A DNA stretch of 64,000 nucleotides. It comes from Caballeronia sp. NK8 (lineage in GTDB: Bacteria > Pseudomonadota > Gammaproteobacteria > Burkholderiales > Burkholderiaceae). This document shows, in pieces, positions 25,087 to 33,944 of this stretch. The notes under the pieces were generated by a model. It saw only the letters and a list, made by a program, of their open reading frames with translations, made no database searches and had not been told where the DNA came from. The position numbers and the translations under genes are program-made. The stretch covers positions 434,001 to 498,000 of the forward strand of contig NZ_AP024323.1 of assembly GCF_018408855.1 (NCBI RefSeq), in the 5' to 3' direction. Numbering within the stretch: the stretch's first letter is position 1; every line of letters begins with the position of its first letter.

Positions 25087-28000
25087 ATGCTGGTCAAGAA
25101 CGAAGCGCGGGTCGAACACCTCATCAACGATCTTCTGGAGTTTGCGAAAGCACGATTGCCGGAAGCCAGCTTCAAGGTCATCGAGCCGCTTCTTCGCTAT
25201 TACTACGAGCAGGTCGACGTCGAGGACATCGCGAGCCGCGATGTCGTCGATCTCTACGGCGCCGCGATGGCGCACTGGCAGACAGCGCAGAAGTTCGTGC
25301 GCGGGCGCGAAGTCCTGCGCGTGTACAACCCGAATCTGGAGCAGCACGGCTGGCATTCGGACCACACGGTGGTCGAGATCGTCAACGACGACATGCCGTT
25401 TCTCGTCGATTCGGTGACGATGGAACTCAACCGGCTCGGCCTCGCGCTGCATTCGGCGATTCACCCGGTGTTTCGCGTGTGGCGTGCCGGCAAGGGCGCG
25501 CATGCGGGGGAGATCGAGCGCATCGGGCAGGGCCACGCCGAAGCGGGCGACACGCATTCCGAGCTCGAATCGTTCATCCATTTCGAAGTTGACCGCTGCA
25601 GCGACGGCGAGCGTCTGGAAGAGGTGCGCGACAGCATCGCGCGCGTGCTGGGCGACGTGCGCGCGGCGGTCGAAGACTGGCCGAAGGTCACCGAGTCGGC
25701 GCGCGTCGCGATCGGCGAACTGAAGGCGCGCGACACCACGCCCGATGGCATCGAGTCCCGCGCGTTCCTCGAATGGATGGTCGCGGATCATTTCACCTTC
25801 CTCGGCTGCCGCGATTACGAACTGGTCGAGCACGAAGGCGGGTTTGCGTTGCGCGGCGTGCCGGGCTCGGGCCTGGGCATTTTGCGCGAGACCTTGCGCG
25901 CGACATCGGCAGGCGACGTGACGCCGCTGCCGCCGGGCGCGGCCGCGATCATCGAAGGCGCGGCGCCCATCTTTCTGACCAAGGCCAATTCGCGCGCGAC
26001 GGTACATCGGCCGGGCTATCTCGACTATGTCGGCGTGAAGCGCACGTCGCCCGATGGCAAGGTGACCGGCGAGCGGCGCTTTCTCGGCCTCTATACGTCC
26101 ACGGCGTATCTCGTGCCGACTTCCGAAATCCCGATCGTGCGGCGCAAGTGCGCGAACATCGTGCGGCGCGCGGGCTTTCTCGAGAAAGGGCATCTGGCGA
26201 AGTCGCTCATTTCCGTGCTGGAGCAGTATCCGCGCGACGAGCTTTTCCAGGCCGATGAAGACGTGCTCTTCGATATCGCGCTCGGCGTGCTGCGCCTGCA
26301 GGAACATCAGCGCACGCGCCTGTTCGTGCGGCGCGACCGTTTCGACCGCTTCGTGTCGTGCCTCGTCTTCGTGCCGCGCGACAAGTTCAACACGGACTTG
26401 CGCCGCCGCATCAGCAAGGTATTGATGGAAGCGTTCAACGGCAAGAGCATCGAATTCACGCCGCTGCTCTCGGAGTCGCCGCTCGCGCGCATTCATATCG
26501 TCGTGCGGGCCGAACGAGGCGCGATGCCCGAAGTCGATACGCGCGAACTCGAAGCGCGCATCGTGCAGGTCGCGCGCCGCTGGCAGGACGATCTCGCCGA
26601 TGCGCTCATCGACAGTCACGGCGAGGAAGCCGGCAACCGGCTGCTGCAACGTTATGCCGATTCGTTCCCGGCGGGTTATCGCGAAGATTATCCGGCGCGC
26701 ACGGCGGTGCGCGACATCGAACTGATCGAGGCGACGCACACGCGCCCCGGCGGTCTCTCGATGAGCCTGTATCGGCCGATCGAAGCGGGCAAGCGCGCGT
26801 TCCGCTTCAAGGTGTATCGCGCGGGCGATCCGATCGCGCTGTCGCACAGCCTGCCCATGCTCGAACATCTCGGTGTGCGCGTCGATGAAGAGCGTCCGTA
26901 TCTGATCGAGCCGACCGGCGCGCCCAATGCATGGGTCCACGATTTCGGGCTCGAATTGCAGGACGACGTCGAGTTCGATATCGACCGCGTGAAGCCGCTT
27001 TTCGAAAACGCGTTCGCAAGCGTGTGGTCGGGCGAGATCGAGAACGACGACTACAACCGCCTCGTGCTGCGCGCGGAATTCGGCGCCCGCGACGTGACGA
27101 TCATGCGCGCATATGCGAAGTATCTGCGGCAGGTCGGCTCGACCTTCAGCGATGCGTATATCGAGCGCGCGCTGATCGGCAATCCGCTGATCGCGAGGAA
27201 GCTGCTGCAACTCTTCATGGTGCGTTTCGATCCGGCGCGCGGCGGCGCGATGGAAGAACGCGACAAGGCCGCGGAACGCGTACTCGCCGATATCGAAGCG
27301 GCGCTGGACAAAGTGCCGAACCTCGACGAAGACCGCATCCTGCGTCAGTTCCTCGGCGTCATCACCGCGACGGTGCGCACGAACCATTTTCATCGCGATG
27401 CGAACGGCCAGCCGCGTCCGTATATATCGTTCAAGCTCGATCCGTCGAAGGTGCCGGGCCTGCCCGAGCCCAAGCCGATGTTCGAGATCTGGGTCTATGC
27501 GCCGCGCGTGGAAGGCGTGCACTTGCGCGGCGGACGCGTCGCGCGTGGCGGGCTGCGCTGGTCGGACAGGCGCGAGGATTTCCGCACCGAAGTGCTCGGC
27601 CTCATGAAGGCGCAGATGGTGAAGAACACGGTGATCGTGCCGGTGGGATCGAAGGGCGGCTTCGTCGTGAAGAATCCGCCGCCGGTGACGGACCGCGAGG
27701 CGTTTCTCAACGAAGGCGTCGCGTGCTATCAGATGTTCCTGCGCGGTCTGCTCGATGTGACCGACAACCGCACGCCCGACGGCATCGTGCCGCCGCCCGA
27801 CGTCGTGCGCCACGATCCCGACGACCCGTATCTCGTCGTCGCGGCGGACAAGGGCACGGCCACGTTCTCCGATTACGCGAACGCGATCGCGCATGAATAC
27901 GGCTTCTGGCTCGACGATGCATTCGCATCCGGCGGCTCGGTCGGCTATGACCACAAGAAGATGGGCATCACCGCGCGCGGTGCGTGGGAATCGGTGAAGC

Positions 28001-29952
28001 GTCATTTCCGCGAAATGAACTTCGATACGCAGACGACCGACTTCACCGTGGTCGGCGTCGGCGACATGTCCGGCGACGTGTTCGGCAACGGCATGCTGCT
28101 GTCGCGGCACATCAGATTGCTCGCGGCGTTCGATCATCGACACATATTTCTCGATCCGACGCCCGATGCCGCCAGGAGCTTCGAGGAGCGCGCGCGTCTC
28201 TTCGCGCTGCCGCGCTCCAGTTGGGCCGATTACGATACCGCGCTGATCTCCACGGGCGGCGGCGTCTATCCGCGCACGGCGAAGTCGATTCCGATCTCGC
28301 CGCAAGTGCAGACCGCGCTCGGCATCAGCGCATCGGTGCTCGCGCCGAACGAACTCATGCGCGCGATCCTGCTCGCCGAAGCGGATCTGCTCTACAACGG
28401 CGGCGTGGGCACGTATGTGAAGTCGAGCGCGGAGACGCATCTGCAGGTGGGCGATCGCACGAACGACGCCGTGCGCGTGAACGGCGCGGAGCTGCGCGCG
28501 AAGGTGGTCGCGGAAGGCGGCAATCTCGGCTTCACGCAACTGGGGCGCATCGAGTTCGCACAGCACGGCGGGCGCATGAACACGGATGCGATCGATAACT
28601 CCGCGGGCGTCGATTGCTCGGATCACGAGGTCAACATCAAGATCCTGCTCGGCCTCGTCGTCGCCGATGGCGAGATGACCGAGAAGCAACGCAACGCGCT
28701 GCTCGCGGAGATGACCGATGAAGTCGGCCTGCTCGTGCTGAAGGACAACTACGCGCAGACGCAGGCTTTGTCGATCGCGAAGCGCCATGAAGCCGAGACG
28801 CTCGATGCCGAAGCGCGCATGATGCGCTTTCTGGAGCGCGCGGGACGTCTGAAGCGCCGCATCGAATTCCTGCCGTCCGACGACGAGATCACCGAGCGCG
28901 CGGCGGCGAAGTCGGGGCTCACGTCGCCGGAGCGCGCGGTGCTGCTCGCGTACGGCAAGATGTGGCTCTACGACGAACTGCTCGAATCCGATGTGCCCGA
29001 AGACGCGCTCGTCGCCGACATGTTGCCCGATTACTTCCCGAAGCCTTTGCAGCAACGCTATAGCGCGACGATGCAGCACCATCCGCTGAAGCGCGAAATC
29101 CTCGCGACGCACCTGACCAATGCGCTCGTGAATCGCGTGGGCTGCACGTTCGTGCATCGGCTGATGGAAGAGACCGATGCGCGCCCGAGCGATATCGTGC
29201 GCGCGGCGCTGATGGCACGCGATGTCTTCGATCTCGACGATCTGTGGCGCAGCATCGACGGCCTCGACAATATCGTCGCGGATGAAGTGCAGGCGCGCAT
29301 GTTCGTCGATGTCGTGCGTTTGCTTGACGAGACGTCGCTGTGGTTCCTGCGCCATCTGAACCACAACGGCGCAGGCGCAAACGAGGCGAAGGGCGTGCTC
29401 GCGCGTTGCCGCGAGGCCGCGCAAAGGCTCGCGCCGCAATTGCCCGCGCTGTTGCCTGCGACGCAGCTCGACGCCTGGTATGCGCGCCGGCGCGATCTGG
29501 AGGACGCGGGTGTCGAAAGCAGTCTCGCGGCGCGCGTCGCGAGCGGCGAGATCGCGACGGCGGTGCTCGACAGCGCGGAAGTGGCCGCGTGCTCGGAGCG
29601 CAATCTGGAGCTCGTCGCGAGCGTGTACTTCGGCATCGGCACGCTGCTCGACTATCGCGGCATTGCCGAACGGGCGATGGCGCTGCCGATCGCCACGCAC
29701 TGGGACCTGCTCGCGCGCGCGGCGGCGATGGAAGAGCTCGCGCGGCTCAAGCGCGCGCTCACGGTGAGCGCGCTGGAGCAATCGCGCGGCATCGATACGC
29801 CGGATGTGATCGTCGAAAGCTGGCGCGTGAAGCGTGAGGCGGCGCTCGAACGGTATACGCGGCTGCTGGCGGAGCTGCGCGCGAGCGGAGGCGCGAGTTT
29901 GTCGATGCTGCTGGTGGTGGTAAGGGAAATGGCGGTGCTGGAGCGGGCTTGA
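25087..29952 (+). CDS. gdhB: NAD-specific glutamate dehydrogenase, 180-kDa class
   Basis: 1621 residues, the usual length of this class. The start at 25087 has GGGAGG eight bases upstream. The N-terminal third (MLVKNEARVEHLINDLLEF) contains regulatory ACT-like regions. The catalytic part has GGLRWSDRREDFRTEVLGLMKAQ and PVGSKGGFVVK (near residue 850) and the dinucleotide loop VGVGDMSGDVFGNGM (near residue 988). It oxidises L-glutamate to 2-oxoglutarate and ammonium with NAD, supplying the TCA cycle during amino-acid growth. The long N- and C-terminal domains bind allosteric effectors. A strong terminator follows. Confidence 0.95.
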   Translation: MLVKNEARVEHLINDLLEFAKARLPEASFKVIEPLLRYYYEQVDVEDIASRDVVDLYGAAMAHWQTAQKFVRGREVLRVYNPNLEQHGWHSDHTVVEIVNDDMPFLVDSVTMELNRLGLALHSAIHPVFRVWRAGKGAHAGEIERIGQGHAEAGDTHSELESFIHFEVDRCSDGERLEEVRDSIARVLGDVRAAVEDWPKVTESARVAIGELKARDTTPDGIESRAFLEWMVADHFTFLGCRDYELVEHEGGFALRGVPGSGLGILRETLRATSAGDVTPLPPGAAAIIEGAAPIFLTKANSRATVHRPGYLDYVGVKRTSPDGKVTGERRFLGLYTSTAYLVPTSEIPIVRRKCANIVRRAGFLEKGHLAKSLISVLEQYPRDELFQADEDVLFDIALGVLRLQEHQRTRLFVRRDRFDRFVSCLVFVPRDKFNTDLRRRISKVLMEAFNGKSIEFTPLLSESPLARIHIVVRAERGAMPEVDTRELEARIVQVARRWQDDLADALIDSHGEEAGNRLLQRYADSFPAGYREDYPARTAVRDIELIEATHTRPGGLSMSLYRPIEAGKRAFRFKVYRAGDPIALSHSLPMLEHLGVRVDEERPYLIEPTGAPNAWVHDFGLELQDDVEFDIDRVKPLFENAFASVWSGEIENDDYNRLVLRAEFGARDVTIMRAYAKYLRQVGSTFSDAYIERALIGNPLIARKLLQLFMVRFDPARGGAMEERDKAAERVLADIEAALDKVPNLDEDRILRQFLGVITATVRTNHFHRDANGQPRPYISFKLDPSKVPGLPEPKPMFEIWVYAPRVEGVHLRGGRVARGGLRWSDRREDFRTEVLGLMKAQMVKNTVIVPVGSKGGFVVKNPPPVTDREAFLNEGVACYQMFLRGLLDVTDNRTPDGIVPPPDVVRHDPDDPYLVVAADKGTATFSDYANAIAHEYGFWLDDAFASGGSVGYDHKKMGITARGAWESVKRHFREMNFDTQTTDFTVVGVGDMSGDVFGNGMLLSRHIRLLAAFDHRHIFLDPTPDAARSFEERARLFALPRSSWADYDTALISTGGGVYPRTAKSIPISPQVQTALGISASVLAPNELMRAILLAEADLLYNGGVGTYVKSSAETHLQVGDRTNDAVRVNGAELRAKVVAEGGNLGFTQLGRIEFAQHGGRMNTDAIDNSAGVDCSDHEVNIKILLGLVVADGEMTEKQRNALLAEMTDEVGLLVLKDNYAQTQALSIAKRHEAETLDAEARMMRFLERAGRLKRRIEFLPSDDEITERAAAKSGLTSPERAVLLAYGKMWLYDELLESDVPEDALVADMLPDYFPKPLQQRYSATMQHHPLKREILATHLTNALVNRVGCTFVHRLMEETDARPSDIVRAALMARDVFDLDDLWRSIDGLDNIVADEVQARMFVDVVRLLDETSLWFLRHLNHNGAGANEAKGVLARCREAAQRLAPQLPALLPATQLDAWYARRRDLEDAGVESSLAARVASGEIATAVLDSAEVAACSERNLELVASVYFGIGTLLDYRGIAERAMALPIATHWDLLARAAAMEELARLKRALTVSALEQSRGIDTPDVIVESWRVKREAALERYTRLLAELRASGGASLSMLLVVVREMAVLERA

Positions 29953-30005
29953 GACGAGAAGGTTCAGTCAGACATCGCGCGTTTGCGGCGATGCTAAGCG
30001 GGTGC

Positions 30006-30036
30006 AGCGCGCCAGTTCATCGGCGCGCTTTTTTTT
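30006..30036 (+). terminator. Strong intrinsic terminator of gdhB
   Basis: AGCGCGCC (30006-30013) pairs with GGCGCGCT (30022-30029) around AGTTCATC and is followed by a run of eight T. Confidence 0.92.
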
Positions 30037-30048
30037 GCTGCTAAACCG

Positions 30049-30080
30049 TGGTTTCCTTAAAAAAACCATTAAATAAGGAA
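30049..30080. promoter_or_regulatory. Overlapping inverted repeats in an AT-rich patch
   Basis: TGGTTT/AAACCA (30049-30054 and 30063-30068) and TTCCTTA/TAAGGAA (30053-30059 and 30074-30080) share bases, about 310 bp before the flavoprotein gene. This could be an operator or a second hairpin after the terminator. Confidence 0.3.
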
Positions 30081-30386
30081 TACACACAAACCCATGAAGC
30101 ACTGCATTCGCTAATCGGCAAGACCGGCAACTTTGTCCGATACATGCTAGATCGCATGCACGATTTAACTGGCCGCGCACTTTACATCGCGTAAGTCCCG
30201 GCATTTAATCAACAAGCGGACCGAAGCGTCCGATCGTCGCAATTATTCCCCGTTATCGCGGTCTCCCCGGTGTGCATCCGATCGACATGCCCTGCGTGAT
30301 CCGACAGCGGGTTCCTTGCGCTTTCGCCGTACCAGCTGGCAGGGTCGGGCACGTCGCAGCGCGTCATATAGCAGCGAGGTATCACA

Positions 30387-31775
30387 ATGACGAACATCTC
30401 AGGCGAAGCGATCGACACCCTCAAGGCGTCGGTGAGAGGCAGGATCATCTCACCTTCGGACACCGACTACGACGAAGCACGCAAGGTCTGGAACGCCACC
30501 ATCGACAGGCGCCCCGCGCTCATCGTGCGTTGCGCGGGCACGGCGGATGTGATCGCCGCGCTCGCGTTCGCGCGCAACAACGGCGTGCTGGTCTCGATTC
30601 GCGGCGGATCGCACAACATCGCGGGCAGCGCGGTCAGCGACGACGCATTGATGATCGATCTCTCCGCGCTGAAATCCGTGCGGATCGATCCGCAGGCGAA
30701 GCGCGCCTACGTCGAGCCCGGCGCGTTGCTCTCCGACTTCGATCACGAAGCGCAGGCCTTCGGCCTCGCGACACCACTCGGCATCAATTCGACGACAGGC
30801 GTCGCCGGTCTCACGCTCGGCGGCGGCTTCGGCTGGATCAGCCGCAAGTTCGGCGTGACCGTCGACAATCTCGTCGCCGCCGAGATCGTCACGGCAGACG
30901 GCAAATGGCGACGCGTAAGCGCCGACAGCGAGCCCGAGCTTTTCTGGGCGTTGCGCGGCGGCGGCGGCAATTTCGGCGTCGTCACGCTATTCGAATATCA
31001 GTTGCATGAAGTCGGTCCCCAGATCTACGGCGGTCTCGTCGTCTATCCGCTCGAACAGGCGGATGACGTGCTGCCGAAGTATCGCGAGTTCGTCGCGCAA
31101 AGCCCCGACGAATTGACCGTGTGGGCCGTGTTGCGGCTCGCGCCGCCGCTGCCGTTCCTGCCCGAAGACGCGCATGGCAAGCCGGTCGTGGTGCTTGCAA
31201 GCTGCTATGTCGGGCCGGTCGAGAATGGCGAACGCGCGCTCGCGCCGATACGCAGTTTCGGCACGCCCTACGGCGAACATCTCGGGCCGATGCCTTTCAC
31301 CGCATGGCAGAAGGCGTTCGATCCGCTGCTCACGCCTGGCGAGCGCAACTACTGGAAGTCGCACAACTTCTCGAAGCTGAATGACGAAACGTTCGATATC
31401 CTGACGAATGCCGTAAAGTCGCTTCCGTCGAATCAATGCGAGGTCTTCATCGGCGCGATGGGCGGGCAGACGAACCGCGTGAGCGTCGATGCGACGGCCT
31501 ACGCGAACCGTGATTCGATCTATACGATCAACATTCACGGCCGCTGGAGCGATGCGGCCGACGACGAAAAGTGTACGAACTGGGCGCGCGACATGTTCGC
31601 CGCAATGACGCCGCATGCGATTGGCAGCGTCTACGTGAACTTCATGACGGGAGAAGAGGGTGATCGCGTGAAGGCGGCATATGGACCGAACTACGAGCGG
31701 CTCGCCGAAGTGAAGCGGCGCCACGACCCGGAGAACATGTTCCGCAGCAATCAGAACATCACGCCCGCGGCGTGA
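30387..31775 (+). CDS. FAD-linked oxidoreductase, berberine-bridge type
   Basis: 462 residues. The FAD-binding PCMH domain has RGGSHNIAG with H76, the site of a covalent FAD bond in this family, and VAGLTLGGGFGWISRKFG where two-point covalent enzymes have a Cys; here no Cys is present, so the flavin is likely held by one bond. The C-terminal BBE motif YGPNYERLAEVKRRHDPENMF closes the domain. Such enzymes oxidise alcohols, sugars or amines with O2. No leader peptide is visible. Lone gene; substrate unknown. Confidence 0.88.
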   Translation: MTNISGEAIDTLKASVRGRIISPSDTDYDEARKVWNATIDRRPALIVRCAGTADVIAALAFARNNGVLVSIRGGSHNIAGSAVSDDALMIDLSALKSVRIDPQAKRAYVEPGALLSDFDHEAQAFGLATPLGINSTTGVAGLTLGGGFGWISRKFGVTVDNLVAAEIVTADGKWRRVSADSEPELFWALRGGGGNFGVVTLFEYQLHEVGPQIYGGLVVYPLEQADDVLPKYREFVAQSPDELTVWAVLRLAPPLPFLPEDAHGKPVVVLASCYVGPVENGERALAPIRSFGTPYGEHLGPMPFTAWQKAFDPLLTPGERNYWKSHNFSKLNDETFDILTNAVKSLPSNQCEVFIGAMGGQTNRVSVDATAYANRDSIYTINIHGRWSDAADDEKCTNWARDMFAAMTPHAIGSVYVNFMTGEEGDRVKAAYGPNYERLAEVKRRHDPENMFRSNQNITPAA

Positions 31776-31781
31776 CGCGCG

Positions 31782-31814
31782 GCGCGCCGTTTCGCGTGAC
31801 GGGAAACGGCGCGC
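31782..31814. terminator. Perfect 12-bp hairpin between converging genes
   Basis: GCGCGCCGTTTC (31782-31793) and GAAACGGCGCGC (31803-31814) flank a 9-nt loop, seven bases after the flavoprotein stop and just before the end of the converging host-attachment gene. It lacks a T run. Confidence 0.7.
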
Positions 31815-31826
31815 TGCAAGCGAGGA

Positions 31827-32183
31827 TCAAGGCCGGTCGAGATGACGGCGGATATCTCGCGTGTCCATGTTCGACACGTCGTTGTTGATTTCCTCATAGG
31901 CGAGCTTGCGCGTTTCGCTGCTCAGATGATCGCGCAGCAGGCCCAGAAATTTCGGCTCGACCGCGAGGCGCAAGCGATCGAATCGGTGATGCAGGCGACA
32001 TTCTTCGAGAAACTCGGCGACCGTTCGCGCGAACTTCTCGCGATCCGTCTCGGCCGATTCCGCCGTGCGCGGCGCGGGATTCCTGAGGTCCTCGACCTGC
32101 CGCAACTCCACCTTCAATCCTTGCGTTTCGAAGATCCGGGCGCGGCTGCCGTCGGCGGCAAGAACCCAGGTGATGGCGTTCAT
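31827..32183 (-). CDS. Host-attachment family protein (PF10116-like)
   Basis: 118 residues. MNAITWVLAADGSRARIFET is the family N-terminus (a Walker-like Asp-Gly turn) and LAVEPKFLGLLRDHLSSETRKL the conserved second half, which resembles the eRF1 domain 2 fold. The family was named from Agrobacterium mutants with poor host attachment; molecular function is not known. It lies downstream of the CoA-transferase gene on the same strand with a 123-base gap. Confidence 0.83.
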   Translation of the reverse strand: MNAITWVLAADGSRARIFETQGLKVELRQVEDLRNPAPRTAESAETDREKFARTVAEFLEECRLHHRFDRLRLAVEPKFLGLLRDHLSSETRKLAYEEINNDVSNMDTRDIRRHLDRP

Positions 32184-32306
32184 GGTGCTCCTCCTGTTCG
32201 CCAGCCCAAGCGGGCTCCCGCCATTGTGCGCCTAATCTTCAGGTAACGGCTTCGTCATCGCGCGGCATTCGCTTTCGCGGCGCAGCATAATGCGCGCGAC
32301 GCCGCT

Positions 32307-33803
32307 TCAGGGCAGCATCGATCCGCTCGCCGCGAGGCGCGCGTGGAACGAAAACGCCTGATCGAGACGATGCGGCGTGTGTCCGCCGAGCGCTGCTGCA
32401 TCGCGGTAATAGTCGCGCAACAGATCGCGATAAAGCGGGTGCGCGCAGTTTTGAATCACGCTCATCGCGCGCTCGCGGGGCGCGAGGCCGGTGAGATTGG
32501 CGAGCCCGCGCTCGGTCACGACGATATCGACATCGTGTTCGTTGTGATCGCAATGGGGCACCATCGGCACAATGCTCGAAATGCGTCCGTCCTTCGCGAC
32601 GGATTTCGTCGCGAAGATCGCATAGGCCGCATTGCGCGCGAAATCGCCGGAACCGCCGATGCCGTTCATCATGTGCGTGCCGCCGACATGCGTCGAATTC
32701 ACATTGCCGTAGATGTCGGCTTCGAGCGCCGTGTTGATCGCGATGAGCCCGAGACGGCGGATCACTTCGGGATGGTTGCTCACTTCCTGCGGACGCAACA
32801 CGAGCCGGTCGCGATAGTGGTCGATCTCCCTGAACACTTTCGCGTGCCGCTGCGCCGAGAGCGTGATCGACGCGCCCGATGCGAAGGTGGCCTTGCCGGA
32901 ATCGAGCAGATCGAAGGTGGAGTCCTGCAGCACTTCGGAATAGATCGTCAGCGCTTCGAATGGCGATGACGCAAACCCCGACAGCACGGCATTGGCGATC
33001 GTGCCGATGCCCGCCTGAAGCGGCGGCAACTGCCTGGGCAAGCGTCCGCGCGACACTTCGTGCTGAAAGAACTCGATCAGATGGCCGGCGATCAATGCGG
33101 TTTCCTCGTCGGCGGGCAGCACGGTAGACGCGCTGTCGGGCGTATCCGTGATGACGATCGCGGCGATCTTCTCGATGGGAATATCGATGGCAGCGACGCC
33201 GATCCTGTCATGCGGACGCACGATCGGGAGCGGCTCGCGCGCGGGGCGGCGCTCGGGAATCCAGATGTCGTGCAGGCCTTCAAGCGAGGCCGGCTGGGCC
33301 AGATTGATCTCGACGATCACGCGTTGCGCGAGTATCGCGAAGCTTGCGGAGTTGCCCACCGATGTCGTCGGCACGATGCCGCCCGTTTCCGTGATGGCGG
33401 CCGCTTCGATGATCGCGAGATCGAGCTTGCCGAGACGATTCGCGCGCAGCAGCTCCACGGTCTCGGACAAGTGCTGGTCGACGAACATCACGTCGCCGCG
33501 ATTGATCGCGCGGCGCAAGGTCGCATCGACCTGAAAAGGCAGGCGGCGCGCGATGGCGCCCGCTTCGGTCAGAAGGCGATCGGTGTCATGCCCGAGCGAT
33601 GCGCCCGTCATGAGCGTGATGCGCAATGGTTCGGTTTCCTCACGAGCGCGACGCGCGATTTCGCGTGGCACGGCCTTCGCGTCGCCTGCGCGCGTGAAGC
33701 CGCTCGCGCCGACGATCATGCCGTCGCGAACGAGTTGCGCCGCGTCGGCGGCCGAGGTGATCTTTCCGCGCAAGGCGGCACAGCGAATACGGTCTTCGTA
33801 CAT
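32307..33803 (-). CDS. Acetyl-CoA hydrolase/acetate CoA-transferase (class I)
   Basis: 498 residues. The catalytic Glu is E290 in IYSEVLQD, as in AarC/Cat1 proteins, and NGIGGSGDFARNAAYAI (near residue 384) is the oxyanion and CoA loop; VGNSASFA is the N-terminal CoA motif. These enzymes exchange CoA between acetyl- or succinyl-CoA and acetate or succinate, and so link acetate use with the TCA cycle. Full-length two-domain form. Either hydrolase or transferase activity is possible; the family is mostly succinyl-CoA:acetate transferase. No operon partner is apparent apart from the host-attachment gene. Confidence 0.9.
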   Translation of the reverse strand: MYEDRIRCAALRGKITSAADAAQLVRDGMIVGASGFTRAGDAKAVPREIARRAREETEPLRITLMTGASLGHDTDRLLTEAGAIARRLPFQVDATLRRAINRGDVMFVDQHLSETVELLRANRLGKLDLAIIEAAAITETGGIVPTTSVGNSASFAILAQRVIVEINLAQPASLEGLHDIWIPERRPAREPLPIVRPHDRIGVAAIDIPIEKIAAIVITDTPDSASTVLPADEETALIAGHLIEFFQHEVSRGRLPRQLPPLQAGIGTIANAVLSGFASSPFEALTIYSEVLQDSTFDLLDSGKATFASGASITLSAQRHAKVFREIDHYRDRLVLRPQEVSNHPEVIRRLGLIAINTALEADIYGNVNSTHVGGTHMMNGIGGSGDFARNAAYAIFATKSVAKDGRISSIVPMVPHCDHNEHDVDIVVTERGLANLTGLAPRERAMSVIQNCAHPLYRDLLRDYYRDAAALGGHTPHRLDQAFSFHARLAASGSMLP

Positions 33804-33944
33804 CGACGTCGATCTTCTAAGGCTTCGTTAAAACGAAGGCGATTATAGGTAGCGCGCACTGCCCTTTGGACCCGCCATGAAGTTGCGACAAAAGAGCGCG
33901 CCGGCGATGAATCGACTCCACTATAGGACGCTCGATGCCGCGAA

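Larger units (their letters stand above)
29953..30386. other. Gene-less interval after gdhB
   Basis: 434 bases without a credible coding frame. It holds the gdhB terminator at 30006-30036, an AT-rich patch at 30049-30080 with overlapping inverted repeats, and the promoter side of the next gene, whose GAGG ribosome-binding site lies just before 30387. Confidence 0.7.

Noticed and set aside
24931..29781. 1616-codon open frame on the minus strand, opposite gdhB
   Set aside because: It is the mirror of gdhB: rich in Arg, His and Ala with no recognisable domain, as expected for the antisense of a GC-rich gene. The plus-strand protein has all family motifs.
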